A stretch of DNA of 64,000 bases from Synechococcus sp. RedBA-s (GCF_024345495.1 NZ_JAGQBF010000008.1:1-64000); one strand, 5' to 3'; positions 54,042-62,576 are shown, numbered from the stretch's first letter. The notes: generated by a model from the sequence alone, not told the origin. Numbers and translations are program-made.

Positions 54042-54125
54042 GGGGGCATGGCGAAATTGGTAGACGCAGCGGACTTAAAATCCGCAGACGGCAACGTTGT
54101 GGGGGTTCAAGTCCCCCTGCCCCCA
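54042..54125 (+). tRNA. tRNA-Leu (anticodon UAA)
   Basis: Acceptor stem GGGGGCA/TGCCCCC with discriminator A at 54125; D-loop with AAATTGGTAGACGC; anticodon stem GCGGA/TCCGC around the loop CTTAAAA gives UAA; a long variable arm (class II); T-arm GGGGGTTCAAGTCCCCC. 84 nt, no CCA encoded. It has no group I intron, in contrast with the intron-bearing tRNA-Leu(UAA) of many other cyanobacteria. Confidence 0.96.
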
Positions 54126-54584
54126 TCGCTCAGATCGCTCAGATTGCTTACAGGACAGAAGCCGCTGCAAAGTGGCCGATGGACAGGCTGCGGAACTTCC
54201 CCCTCACAGGAACGGATCCGGCTGAAGGGCACCTTTACCCAGCAGAACCAGCACGTCCCTGCGGCGTCGTTACGGGCTCAGAAGTTTCCTCAGCCCACTC
54301 CCTGCGCCTGGGCTGGTTCAGTTTCTCGCGTCCACGTCATCTGTTCAGACGCAACGCATCAAGCGGGCGTTGGCATGACCTGATGCAGGACTCGGAAGGG
54401 GCCTTTGTTCACCTCTACGATCAGATTCAGGCCTTCGTGATGGGGATCAACAACTCCGCCCGGCAGACCACACCAACCAGCTCTGGTGTACTGAATCAGC
54501 CCTGACTGACCCAGTGACCCTGAGGTCCGCCTCTCACCTGTTGGCTGCCCTTGCCGTTCTCCTCCAGCCGTCCGCTCCTCCGTC
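54126..54584. other. Non-coding stretch downstream of tRNA-Leu
   Basis: No convincing gene. One open frame on the plus strand (54179-54505) gives a peptide without recognisable domain; its last third (HDLMQDSEGAFVHLYDQIQA) looks protein-like and may be a worn gene remnant. The sequence next to the tRNA contains a repeated CGCTCAGAT but no clear terminator. Confidence 0.4.
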
Positions 54585-54854
54585 TTGCCATTGGGCTGGT
54601 CGGCCCTCTCCTCAGCCGGGGTGCTGCTGATCTGTCTGTTCACGGTGGGGACTCTGATCTGGCTGGCGGAGCACCGCACCAACCCGGACAATTTCCCCTG
54701 TCATTCCCTGCGCGGAGCGGGTAATGGCATGTGGTTCGCCCTCGTCACCCTCACCTCCGTGGGCTATAGCGACTGGGCCCCGGTGGCGCCGGCTCCACTC
54801 CCAAAACTGGCGCTGATGGATCGTGCGCAACTGTCATGCTTACTCAAAGTCTGA
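54585..54854 (+). pseudogene. Truncated ion-channel gene (K+ channel pore remnant)
   Basis: The frame contains one membrane helix (AGVLLICLFTVGTLIWLAEH) and a pore helix with selectivity filter, GMWFALVTLTSVGYSDWAP, where VGYSD stands for the VGYGD of K+ channels. The second transmembrane helix and all downstream domains are absent; the frame ends in unrelated residues 50 bp before a mobile element. Cyanobacterial channels of this form are usually two-helix or GluR0-like. Probably non-functional. Confidence 0.68.
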
Positions 54855-54906
54855 GATAACAGCCTATAAACCATGAAAGTGACTGTCGAGCTGTACGAAA
54901 AGGAGA

Positions 54907-55682
54907 CTTGATTAGGTAGCAAGCTCCGTCAGCTGACTTTGTCGCCTAGCCTGGTATGTGCGTACCAGTGGTGACTGCCATGGCCATGAGTCGGATTCAG
55001 TTCCAGGCCGGCCTGTCGCTGCCAAGGTTCATCGAGCTCTACGGCACCGAGGAGAAATGCGTAGCCCTTGGGCTTCTGCGAAGCAGTAGCAGCCTTGGTT
55101 CAGGCGCGCTGGCCTGATGGCTTCCGTTGCCGCCGCTGTGAGGGCAAGGAGTACGGACTGATCCACGGCAGGCGCCACAAGCGATATCAATGCCGGAGCT
55201 GCCGTCATGAGGCCACCCTCACGGCCGGAACCATCCTGGGGGCGACCAAGTTGCCTTTGACCACCTGGTTTCTCGCTTTCTACCTGGTGGGCCAGGCCAA
55301 GACACTGGCATCTCCTCACTCGCTCTGAGGCGCCATCTCGGCGTGAACTACCGCACGGCATGGCTGGCTCACAACAAGATCATGCAGGCAATAGTCGGTT
55401 GCCTGCATCAATCTGTGGTAGGGAAAGGACGCTATCCCAATGAACTGCCAGAATTCCGTTGGATCAACACGGTGCAGAGCAACTTGAAAACCAGCTTCAG
55501 TGGCACCTTCCATGCCCTGAAATTTGGTAAGTACGCTGATCGCTACCTCGGTGCCTTAAACTACCGCTTCAACCGGCTCTTCAACTTGGCAGCGATGACC
55601 GATCGTGTGTTTCATGTCATCTGCAGCTGCGGAGCTCGGCCGAAACGTATCTTGAGGAGTGCGGAGCAGCTACCTAATCAAG
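54907..55682 (+). mobile_element. Internally deleted IS1595-type insertion element
   Basis: Terminal inverted repeats: CTTGATTAGGTAGC at 54907-54920 and its reverse complement at 55669-55682, with partial identity continuing inward (CTCCG). Between them are parts of an ISXO2-like transposase. At ~776 bp it is shorter than the usual ~1 kb of complete elements. No 8-bp target duplication is visible. It lies just after the channel remnant and may have helped to break it. Confidence 0.8.
54980..55677 (+). pseudogene. IS1595-family transposase remnant
   Basis: In order: SRIQFQAGLSLPRFIELYG from an ATG at 54980; after a frameshift QARWPDGFRCRRCEG ... CRSCRHEATLTAGT (zinc ribbon); LTTWFLAFYLVGQAKT; a second frameshift near 55299; SSLALRRHLGVNYRTAWLAH and NKIMQA. 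Directly after that comes the C-terminal part (PNELPEFRWINTV, NLKTSFSGTFHALKFGKYA, YRFNRLFNL). The middle, which holds the first catalytic acidic residues of the DDE-type domain, is missing. Inactive. Confidence 0.82.
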
Positions 55683-55806
55683 ACCATGGATGCCGCCTGT
55701 CGGCCAATGTAAATTCACAAAGTTTTTCTTACAATGTACTCGAGGCTGTTTAATACGATTAAGGAGTGGATATTCGAGTCGAGCTAGATATTCCTAATTC
55801 TCAAAT

Positions 55807-56208
55807 CTAATAATTATCACCATACTTCACATCGGTTTTAGCATTCATAAGTTCAACGGTTGTTTGATAACCCTGAGCAACCGTATATTCGTGCTGTAGG
55901 CCTATGCTTCTGAGTGCTTCTACGTCGTAGCTTGGAGCAGTAATCCAACTAAAGCCTTTTCCAAAGGTATTGTCAGGGTTAACGACATACCAATGGCATG
56001 CAGTGTCGGGAACAGAGACTGAACATTTCGTCCAATCGTTATCCCACTGGGGCACCTGTACAAATGTAAGTATCGCAAATAAGAAACTGAAAATGGCGGG
56101 AAACACGGAAAACCAGCAATATTTCCAAATGTAACACGCCCTGGCCTGCCCCGTTTCCTCTTGGTCGGCGCTGATCAACCAGCCCTCAAGAAGCCTCAGA
56201 CGCTCCAA
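55807..56208 (-). CDS. AT-rich gene of unknown function, possibly foreign
   Basis: 133 aa if translation starts at the TTG at 56208; the frame is open further to 56352, but that part lies antisense to the SRAP remnant. One membrane helix (WFSVFPAIFSFLFAILTFVQ), then a soluble tail with Trp/Cys (WDNDWTKCSVSV, TACHWYVVNP). Base composition is clearly more AT-rich than neighbours and codons end often in A or T. No family recognised. It stands between an IS remnant and broken genes, fitting recent transfer. Confidence 0.5.
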   Translation of the reverse strand: MERLRLLEGWLISADQEETGQARACYIWKYCWFSVFPAIFSFLFAILTFVQVPQWDNDWTKCSVSVPDTACHWYVVNPDNTFGKGFSWITAPSYDVEALRSIGLQHEYTVAQGYQTTVELMNAKTDVKYGDNY

Positions 56209-56322
56209 GGGACCAGCTGCACCCGTACGTGGCTGGTCATGGCTTCCGGCAGGGTGGTTGCCCTGCCAGGGGGCAGTCCACGCAGATTGGGAGCAGCCCA
56301 GCCGGATCCACAGGCGTCGCTG

Positions 56323-56781
56323 ATGTGTGGCCGCTACTCGCCTCACCTCCACGATCGATCAGTTGCTGCCAAGGCTCAAGGGTCCGCTGACGGGGGGGTT
56401 CCTCGAGCACTACCAGGCGCGTCAGCAAGTGCGGACCGGTGAACCGCTGCTGATCCAGCGGCTGCAGCAGGGGAGGCCTGAGGTGGGCTACGCCCAGTGG
56501 GGTCTGGTCCCCAGCTGGCTGAAGGACACAAGCGGCAAAAGCCGCCCGATCAATGCCCGCAGCGAAACCGTGAGTCAGAAGCCGTTCTTTCGCGGTCCGT
56601 GGCGCCATCACCGCTGCCTGCTGCCGGCCAATGGCTTCTACGAATGGATACCGTCACCAGAAGGGGAAGGCCATGGCCCCAAAGGGAAGAAGCAGCCCGA
56701 TGGATGGGAAGAGGGCTGGAAGCGCTGATTGACCTGTGGGATCCCACCGGCTGGGAGGCTATTCCTGTCGACTGGTTGTGA
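56323..56781 (+). pseudogene. SRAP (HMCES/YedK-like) gene, broken
   Basis: Starts MCGRYS with the catalytic Cys2, then shifts frame by one base at about 56341 to LTSTIDQLLPRLKGPL. The main part reads YAQWGLVPSWLKD, NARSETVSQKPFF and CLLPANGFYEW. After KKQP the frame jumps to DGWEEGW, and WDPTGWEAIPVDWL, the usual C-terminal end, is in another frame; about 100 residues are missing. SRAP proteins crosslink abasic sites in single-stranded DNA. Not functional here. Confidence 0.78.
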
Positions 56782-56999
56782 TCTGCCCGAGTGGTCAACT
56801 CTGCTGTTACCGAGGGGGTTGCATGCTTCAGGAGTTGGATCCGAACCGTTGTGCCGCCTCGGCATAGTCGGCCTCGAACTCAAACCCTCCCTGCTCCAAC
56901 CCCAGTTCACAGCAGGCCGCTGATCTCGCTGAGGCAGGCCAGCTCGGGTGCCGTGAAGGTCTCGCTCAGCGTCTCCAGGCTGTAGGTCACCTCCGGCTG

Positions 57000-57521
57000 G
57001 TTCACCGGCAGGCCCTTCTGACCGATCGCGGCCACCGCCACCGCATCGAGCCCATCCACTGGCAGGAGCTGGAAGGCCTCGCCAGGGATCCGGACTGGCT
57101 GCAGCGAGGCGAGAACCTGCTGTTACTCGGCCCCAGCGGTGTCGGCAAGACCCACATGGCCAGCGGCATCGCCCTGGCCCGGATCGGCCTGGATCAGCCC
57201 TGCCGCTTCTATCCCGCCACCGCCCTGGTGCAGGAGTTGCAGAAGACCCGCTCCGACTACGCACTGCCGGCAGCACTGCAACGGCTGGATCGCTACCCCC
57301 TGCTGTTGATCGATGATGTCGGCTACGTGCGGCGCTCGATCCTGATCACCTCCAACCAGCCGTTCAGCGCCTGGGAGGAGATCTTTCCCAGCAGCTCCAT
57401 GACAGTGGCAGCAGTGGGACGGCTGGTGCACCACTGCCGAATCGTGGAGATCAAAGGCGACAGCCACCTCCGAGCGCAGGCCGCCAGCCGGGCTCTGGTC
57501 AAAAGCCAGGGCGAGGAGTAA
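57000..57521 (+). pseudogene. IS21-family IstB ATPase remnant
   Basis: From about 57042: RIEPIHWQELEGLARDPDWL, then Walker A LLLGPSGVGKTHMASG, PATALVQELQKTRSDY, Walker B LLLIDDVGYV and LITSNQPFSAWEEIFP. The beginning of the protein is missing, and ~20 residues between DDVGYVRR and SILITSNQ are deleted. No istA and no element ends are visible. The minus strand at ~56850-57000 has short peptide-like stretches that I cannot assign. Confidence 0.78.
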
Positions 57522-57672
57522 TTGTCGCCCGGCGACAGGCTGGTGCCGAACTCGCCAGGTGCTGGTGGAGAAACGCCCGCTGCCGGCAGACCGTGGTGTT
57601 AGTTGGCAAGCCGATCCACCGCAGCGGCGCCGGCTCCAGAGTGGGTTCAGCTGCCCTGAGCAAGGAGACGCC

Positions 57673-57855
57673 ATGACCACGACCCTGGAGAGACCAACCA
57701 CGCTGCAGTGCGCCTGCCCGGGCTGTCACTGCACGGTGCATGGGGACACAGCAATCCGCAGCGACACCTTGCTCTTCTGCAGCGACGCCTGCGCCACGGG
57801 GCACCCCAACGGCGAGCCCTGCCACGCCGGCTGCGGCTGCGAATGCCATGGGTGA
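57673..57855 (+). CDS. Bacterial metallothionein (SmtA/BmtA family)
   Basis: 60 aa from ATG 57673, with AAGGAG 5-6 bases upstream. Ten Cys and several His: CACPGCHC at 13-20, FCSDACATGH at 35-44, CHAGCGCECHG at 50-60. This is the SmtA pattern, which holds four Zn2+ (or Cd2+) in a Cys/His cluster. The stop overlaps the CDGSH gene by 8 bp. No SmtB-type or Zur-type operator is obvious in the 150 bp upstream. Confidence 0.93.
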   Translation: MTTTLERPTTLQCACPGCHCTVHGDTAIRSDTLLFCSDACATGHPNGEPCHAGCGCECHG

Positions 57856-58117
57856 GCCTGCTTCGCCCTTTGTCGGTCCGATTCCCCTGGAGCTGCCAGC
57901 CGGCGTGCACCAGCTCTGCCGCTGCGGCCGCAGCCGCCATGGCTGGTTCTGTGATGGCGCCCACCTCGGCACCGGCTGGGTGTCGCGCGAGCTGCGGCTC
58001 GAGCAGGCCAGCACGGTGATGATCTGTGGCTGCGCCCATTCCCACCACTACCCGCTCTGCGATGGCTGCCACGCCAAGCCAGCGGTCAGCAGAACCTGGT
58101 GGAAATGGTGGGCCTGA
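57848..58117 (+). CDS. Tandem CDGSH iron-sulfur protein
   Basis: 89 aa with two CDGSH-type 2Fe-2S motifs: CRCGRSRHGWFCDGAH (residues ~24-39) and CGCAHSHHYPLCDGCH (~60-75), in each a Cys-x-Cys, a third Cys and a final His ligand. Type 3 (tandem) CDGSH protein, soluble, likely involved in Fe-S or redox handling. The second motif has CDGCH, where Ser is replaced by Cys. Start overlaps the metallothionein stop by 8 bp, so they are translated from one mRNA. Confidence 0.9.
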   Translation: MGEPASPFVGPIPLELPAGVHQLCRCGRSRHGWFCDGAHLGTGWVSRELRLEQASTVMICGCAHSHHYPLCDGCHAKPAVSRTWWKWWA

Positions 58118-58147
58118 GCGGGTCTCGATCGTCGGGACCGCTGCCGC

Positions 58148-60442
58148 TCAGCTGAGGCACTCCGCCAGCTTGGTGTAACGCCTACGGCCCAGGTGGTTCT
58201 TGACGGCCATTGCCAGGGCTTTCTTCTGGCCCACCAGCACCACCAGCTGCTTGCCTCTGGTGATGCCGGTGTACACCAGGTTGCGTTGCAGCATCGCGTA
58301 GTGCTGGGTCAGCAAGGGGATCACCACGGCGGGGTATTCGCTGCCCTGGCTCTTGTGGATCGTGCAGGCATAGGCGGGCACGAGGTTGTCGAGTTCGCCC
58401 CAGCCGTAGGTCACCTCCCGGCTGTCAAAACGCACCGTCAATTCACTGGCATCGGCGTCGATCGTTTCCACCCTGCCCACATCGCCGTTGAACACCTCCT
58501 TCTCGTAGTCGTTGGCCACCTGCATCACCTTGTCGGCCGGGGCAAAGCGCCAGCCGAATCGCTCCACCTGCTCTGTGGGGTCGGGGTTGAGCAGCTGCTG
58601 TAACTCGATGTTGAGCGACCTTGAGCCACAGCCACCGCGGGCCATCGGGCAGAGCACCTGCACCTGGGCGATTGGATCGAGGCCAAAGCGGGCCGGGATG
58701 CGTTCGCCCACCACCTTGAGGATCAAGGCCACCGCCTGCTCGGGCGTTTCGGCGGGAAGAAAATAGAAGTCGGTAGTGGCCTCAGCCGGCGGCGGCCGCA
58801 GATCGGGGATGGTGCCGGCGTTGATGGCGTGGGCGGTGGTGATGATGCGGCTGGAGGCCGCCTGGCGGAACACCTCCGTGAGCCGGGCCACCGGCAGGGC
58901 GCCGCTGTTGATCAGATCAGCCAGCACCTGGCCGGGCCCCACTGAGGGCAGCTGGTCCACATCACCCACCAACAGCAGGGCCGCCTCGGGCGGGAGGGCA
59001 TCCAGCAGGGAGGCCATCAACGGCACATCCACCATCGAGGTCTCATCCACCACCAGCAGATCGCACTCCAGCGGTAGCTCGGCCTTGCGCTTGAAGCCAA
59101 AGGCCGCCGGATCGAACTCCAGCAGCCGATGGATCGTCTTGGCTTCCAGCCCGGTGGTTTCGCCCATCCGCTTGGCGGCCCGGCCGGTAGGGGCGCAGAG
59201 CAGGATGCGCAACTTCTTGGCGGCCAGGATGCGCAGGATGGCGTTGATCAAGGTGGTCTTGCCCACCCCCGGTCCGCCGGTGATCACCAGCACCTTGCTG
59301 GAGATGGCCTGCTCCACCGCTGCCTTCTGGCTGGCGGCGAGCTCCAGGCCCAGCCGTTGCTCCACCCACGGGACAGCTTTCGCTGCATCGATGGCTCCCC
59401 AGAGCGGAGCGCCCACCGCCAGCGCCTGGAGGGACAACGCGATCCGCCGTTCATCGCGGTGCAAGTTGGACAGGAAGATGGCCGGCTCACCGGCCAGGGT
59501 GTCGGCCACCACCGAGCCCTCGCTCAGCTCCAGATCCAGGGCGCACTCGATCAGGCCGCTCTCCAGGGGCACCCGCTTGGTGGCGCCGGTCTCATCAAGG
59601 GGCCCACTGGGCCGCTCGACGGCCAGCAGCTCACCGGCCAGCTTGAGCAGCTCGGCGGTGGGCAGGCCGCAGTGGCCATCACCGCTGGCCTCCAGCAGGG
59701 CATAGCTGACGCCAGCCCTCAGGCGGATCATCGCCTCGGGTTCGATACCCAGCCGGGCGGCGATCGCATCAGCAGTGCGGAAGCCGATGCCGCGGATGTC
59801 ACGGGCCAGGCGGTAAGGGTTCTCCGCCATCACCTGCACGGCGTCATTGCCGTATGTCTTGAAGATCCGCACGGCCCGGGCGGTGCCGACGCCCTGGCTG
59901 TGCAGGAAGACCATGATTTCGCGCACCACCTTCTGATCCGCCCAGGCCTGGCTGATCCGCTGGCCCCGCACCGGGCCGATGCCGGGCACCTCCCGCAGCC
60001 GCTCGGGGGCCTGCTCGATCACCTCGAACACCTGATCGCCGAACACCGCCACGAGCTTGCTGGCGTAGATCGGGCCGATGCCGCGGATCATCCCCGAACC
60101 CAGGTACTTCTCGATGCCTTCTGCGGTGGTGGGCGCTGAGGCCTTGAGGAAGGAGGCCTTGAACTGCTGGCCATGCTCTCGGCTGTTCACCCAGGTGCCG
60201 CTCACCGTCACCCATTCACCGGCGCTGATCTCGGCGGCATGACCTACCACCGTCACCAGGTCGCGGTGGCCGCGCGCCTTGATGCGCAGCACGCAGAAGC
60301 CGTTCTCGGCGTTATGGAAGGTGACGCGCTCGATCGATCCGGCCAGCACCTCGGTGGGCTGCGGGCTGGCCGGGGCCGGATCGATAGGAGTCGGGCGTGC
60401 CAGAGCAGGGCCATCCGGTGGGTTCACCCTTGCAGAAGGCAA
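58148..60442 (-). CDS. recD2: RecD2-like ATP-dependent DNA helicase
   Basis: 764 aa from a TTG; GTG at 60427 is an alternative. N-terminal OB-like domain (GSIERVTFHNAENGFCVLRI), HhH-type repeats (MIRGIGPIYASKLV, VPGIGPVRGQRIS, IRGIGFRTADAIAARLG), then the SF1B helicase: Walker A ITGGPGVGKTTL, motif Ia CAPTGRAAKRMGE, Walker B LLVVDETSMVD, LLVGDVDQLPSVGPG and the C-terminal TIHKSQGSEYPAV. RecD2 acts alone, without RecBC, in DNA repair and replication-fork maintenance. Confidence 0.93.
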   Translation of the reverse strand: MPSARVNPPDGPALARPTPIDPAPASPQPTEVLAGSIERVTFHNAENGFCVLRIKARGHRDLVTVVGHAAEISAGEWVTVSGTWVNSREHGQQFKASFLKASAPTTAEGIEKYLGSGMIRGIGPIYASKLVAVFGDQVFEVIEQAPERLREVPGIGPVRGQRISQAWADQKVVREIMVFLHSQGVGTARAVRIFKTYGNDAVQVMAENPYRLARDIRGIGFRTADAIAARLGIEPEAMIRLRAGVSYALLEASGDGHCGLPTAELLKLAGELLAVERPSGPLDETGATKRVPLESGLIECALDLELSEGSVVADTLAGEPAIFLSNLHRDERRIALSLQALAVGAPLWGAIDAAKAVPWVEQRLGLELAASQKAAVEQAISSKVLVITGGPGVGKTTLINAILRILAAKKLRILLCAPTGRAAKRMGETTGLEAKTIHRLLEFDPAAFGFKRKAELPLECDLLVVDETSMVDVPLMASLLDALPPEAALLLVGDVDQLPSVGPGQVLADLINSGALPVARLTEVFRQAASSRIITTAHAINAGTIPDLRPPPAEATTDFYFLPAETPEQAVALILKVVGERIPARFGLDPIAQVQVLCPMARGGCGSRSLNIELQQLLNPDPTEQVERFGWRFAPADKVMQVANDYEKEVFNGDVGRVETIDADASELTVRFDSREVTYGWGELDNLVPAYACTIHKSQGSEYPAVVIPLLTQHYAMLQRNLVYTGITRGKQLVVLVGQKKALAMAVKNHLGRRRYTKLAECLS

Positions 60443-60563
60443 GACAATCAGGGCGCACCGTGTCGGCTGCCGTACTGGGACGCAGAAACAAGGGTTAGAG
60501 GCCCCTGGGCATCACGACGTCAGCGCATGGCTGCCAGCCTGGGCACCACTCGGCTGCGGTTGC

Positions 60564-61952
60564 TTGCCCCTCGTTTCCACCACCCTTCGGCCCCTGCCGT
60601 GCACGCCTGCGGTGAGCGGTGTGCTCGAGACCCTTGCCTTCCTGCGAGATCCTGATTTCGCCCGTTCACGCTTCGAGCGCTATGGGGATGTCTACGAAAC
60701 CAGCCTGCTGGGGCAACGCACCGTGTTCATTCGCGGCGGACAGGCGATCGGCGACCTGTTCGCCCAGGGTGAGGCGGTCCAGGGCTGGTGGCCAGACAGT
60801 GTGCGGGAGCTGCTGGGGCCGCTGTCGCTGGCCAACCGCAACGGTGTCGATCACAAGGCCCGCCGTCGGGTGGTGGGGCAGCTGTTCGCCTCTGCTGCCC
60901 TGAGGCGGTATAGCCCGGCGATCGTGGCGCTGGTGGAGGCGCTCAACCAGGAGCTGCTAGGCGCGGATGCGCCCGTCGCCCTGGTGCCAAAGCTGCGGCG
61001 CTTTGCCTTCAGCGTGATCGCCAGCACGGTGCTGGGCCTCGATGCTGTTGATCGCGAGGCCCTGTTCGTGGATTTCGAGATCTGGTGCCAGGGCCTGTTC
61101 TCCCTCCCTTTCGCCTTGCCAGGCAGTCCATTCGCGAGAGCCCGTCAGGCTCGCAAGCGCCTGTTGCTGCGTCTGGGCTCTGTGCTCCAGAAGGCCGAGG
61201 CCGCCGCTGCCTCCGGAACGCCCCTCGCCGCCGGCGGCCTCGATCTGCTGGCCGGAGGACTGGATGAAGCCGGTCTCCCCCTGGCCGACGACGACGTGGC
61301 GGAGCAGCTGCTGCTGCTGCTGTTTGCTGGCTACGAAACCACCGCCTCCTCGCTGAGTTGTCTGCTTTTGACCCTGCTCCAGCATCCCGCTGAACTGGCT
61401 TGGCTGCAGGAAGAACTCGACAGCTTGGCTTGGCCAGCTCCGGAGGGGGAAGCGGTGACCGCCTACGACGCCCTGCGCGCCCCACGTCTTGATGCGGTGG
61501 TGAAGGAAGTGATGCGGCTGACCCCGCCGGTGGGGGGCTTCTTTCGCCGCACACGGGAGCCCATCGCCCTTGCCGGTGTGCTGGTGCCGGCCGATCGGGT
61601 CGTGCAGGTGAGCATTGCCGCCAGCCAGCGCCACGGCGCAGATCCGGAGGATCTGGCGGCCTTTCGGCCCCAGCGGCATCTGGACGGAGACGAAACAGTG
61701 ACACTGCTGCCCTTTGGAGGGGGTGAGCGGGTCTGCCTGGGCAAGGCGCTGGCGGAGCTGGAAATCCGGCTGTTGGCGGTGGGGCTGCTCAAACAGCTCA
61801 CCCTGGAGATGGAGCTGGATCAGGACCTGACGCTGGCCGTCATCCCCAGCCCTTCCCCGAAGGAAGGCCTGCTGGTGCGCCCACGCCGCAGAGTCACTGC
61901 TGCCGATCTCGTTCGCAGCGGTGGTGCTGGATCCGATGAGCAGCTGGGGTAG
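60564..61952 (+). CDS. Cytochrome P450, CYP120-like
   Basis: 462 aa from TTG 60564 (start uncertain; GTG at 60612 is possible). RPLPCTPAVSGVLETLAFLRDPDF aligns by eye with the CYP120A1 start. I-helix LLFAGYETTASSLS, ExxR in LDAVVKEVMRLTPPVGG, and haem loop PFGGGERVCLGKALAELE with the Cys ligand. Synechocystis CYP120A1 hydroxylates retinoids; that is the likely activity type. No ferredoxin gene nearby. The reading frame upstream of 60564 is the shadow of recD2. Confidence 0.9.
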   Translation: MPLVSTTLRPLPCTPAVSGVLETLAFLRDPDFARSRFERYGDVYETSLLGQRTVFIRGGQAIGDLFAQGEAVQGWWPDSVRELLGPLSLANRNGVDHKARRRVVGQLFASAALRRYSPAIVALVEALNQELLGADAPVALVPKLRRFAFSVIASTVLGLDAVDREALFVDFEIWCQGLFSLPFALPGSPFARARQARKRLLLRLGSVLQKAEAAAASGTPLAAGGLDLLAGGLDEAGLPLADDDVAEQLLLLLFAGYETTASSLSCLLLTLLQHPAELAWLQEELDSLAWPAPEGEAVTAYDALRAPRLDAVVKEVMRLTPPVGGFFRRTREPIALAGVLVPADRVVQVSIAASQRHGADPEDLAAFRPQRHLDGDETVTLLPFGGGERVCLGKALAELEIRLLAVGLLKQLTLEMELDQDLTLAVIPSPSPKEGLLVRPRRRVTAADLVRSGGAGSDEQLG

Positions 61953-61976
61953 CCCTCAGCCAGAAACTTCCCACAA

Positions 61977-62243
61977 TTGATTGGCCATGGGCTCAACGCC
62001 CTGGAGCAGGAAGCCAACCCATGGCTGGACCGCCATTGGCTGCAGAACCTCAACCTTGATCAGCACCTGCCTATGGAATCAGGCAGCGCTGATGCGGGAA
62101 TGATCGTGGCCGGCTGGCAGTACCAGCAACAGCCGGAGGAGGTGGCCGCCGAACTGCTGCGGGTGCTGCGCCCCGGCGGCCAGCTGATCGTGGCGTTCTC
62201 CAACCGGATGCTCTTCCAGAAGGCCCCGGCCCTGGACCGATGA
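61977..62243 (+). pseudogene. SAM-dependent methyltransferase remnant
   Basis: Middle part of a type 11 methyltransferase: VGHGLN-like IGHGLNALEQEANPWLD, HWLQNLNLDQHLPMESGSAD, WQYQQQPEEVAAELLRVLRP and GGQLIVAFSNRMLFQKAPA. The N-terminal SAM-binding glycine motif is missing. Just before the stop the frame shifts; in the next frame LWTDDDDWHHFVLS continues to a stop at ~62275. Broken at both ends, so most likely non-functional. Confidence 0.72.
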
Positions 62244-62263
62244 CGACGACTGGCATCACTTCG

Positions 62264-62318
62264 TTCTCAGTTAATGACATGCACCTGGGAAACTGAGAAC
62301 AACGAGTAACAGTTCTCT
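62264..62318. repeat. Inverted repeat and promoter motif before a small gene
   Basis: GTTCTCAGTT (62264-62273) pairs with AACTGAGAAC (62292-62301), a perfect 10-bp stem with an 18-nt loop; GAGAAC pairs again with GTTCTC at 62313-62318. GTAACAGTTCTCT (62307-62319) recurs as GTTACAGTTCTCT before hli. Could be a terminator for the region to the left or an operator; T-tracts are absent. Confidence 0.55.
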
Positions 62319-62348
62319 ACACTAAGGTGGGGAAAAGAGCTTCCATCA

Positions 62349-62576
62349 TTGAACGACCTCCTGGCTGCCGTCAATCTGATCTGTTTTGCGGTCATCGGAG
62401 GGGGAGCCTTTGCGTTGATGAGCCAGAATCTGCGCGGCTCCGCTCAGCTGGCTTCCTCTCAGACAAGTAGTTCCAAGCCTAGGCGCCACCCCGAAGCCCC
62501 CGAGCCCGGCGAGGAGATGTTGTACGTCGACCTCAGCCGGGAGCGGCTAGAAGATCTGTATCAGCAGGCGTCGTAA
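62349..62576 (+). CDS. Small membrane protein, unknown function
   Basis: 75 aa from a TTG. LLAAVNLICFAVIGGGAFALM is a transmembrane helix; a Ser/Pro linker and an ordered end, EEMLYVDLSRERLEDLYQ, follow. Resembles small conserved proteins of marine Synechococcus, but no name is known to me. The repeat-rich region 62264-62318 is directly upstream. Confidence 0.55.
   Translation: MNDLLAAVNLICFAVIGGGAFALMSQNLRGSAQLASSQTSSSKPRRHPEAPEPGEEMLYVDLSRERLEDLYQQAS

Noticed and set aside
54897-55690. Target-site duplication around the IS1595 derivative
   Set aside because: The 8 bp on either side of the inverted repeats do not match.
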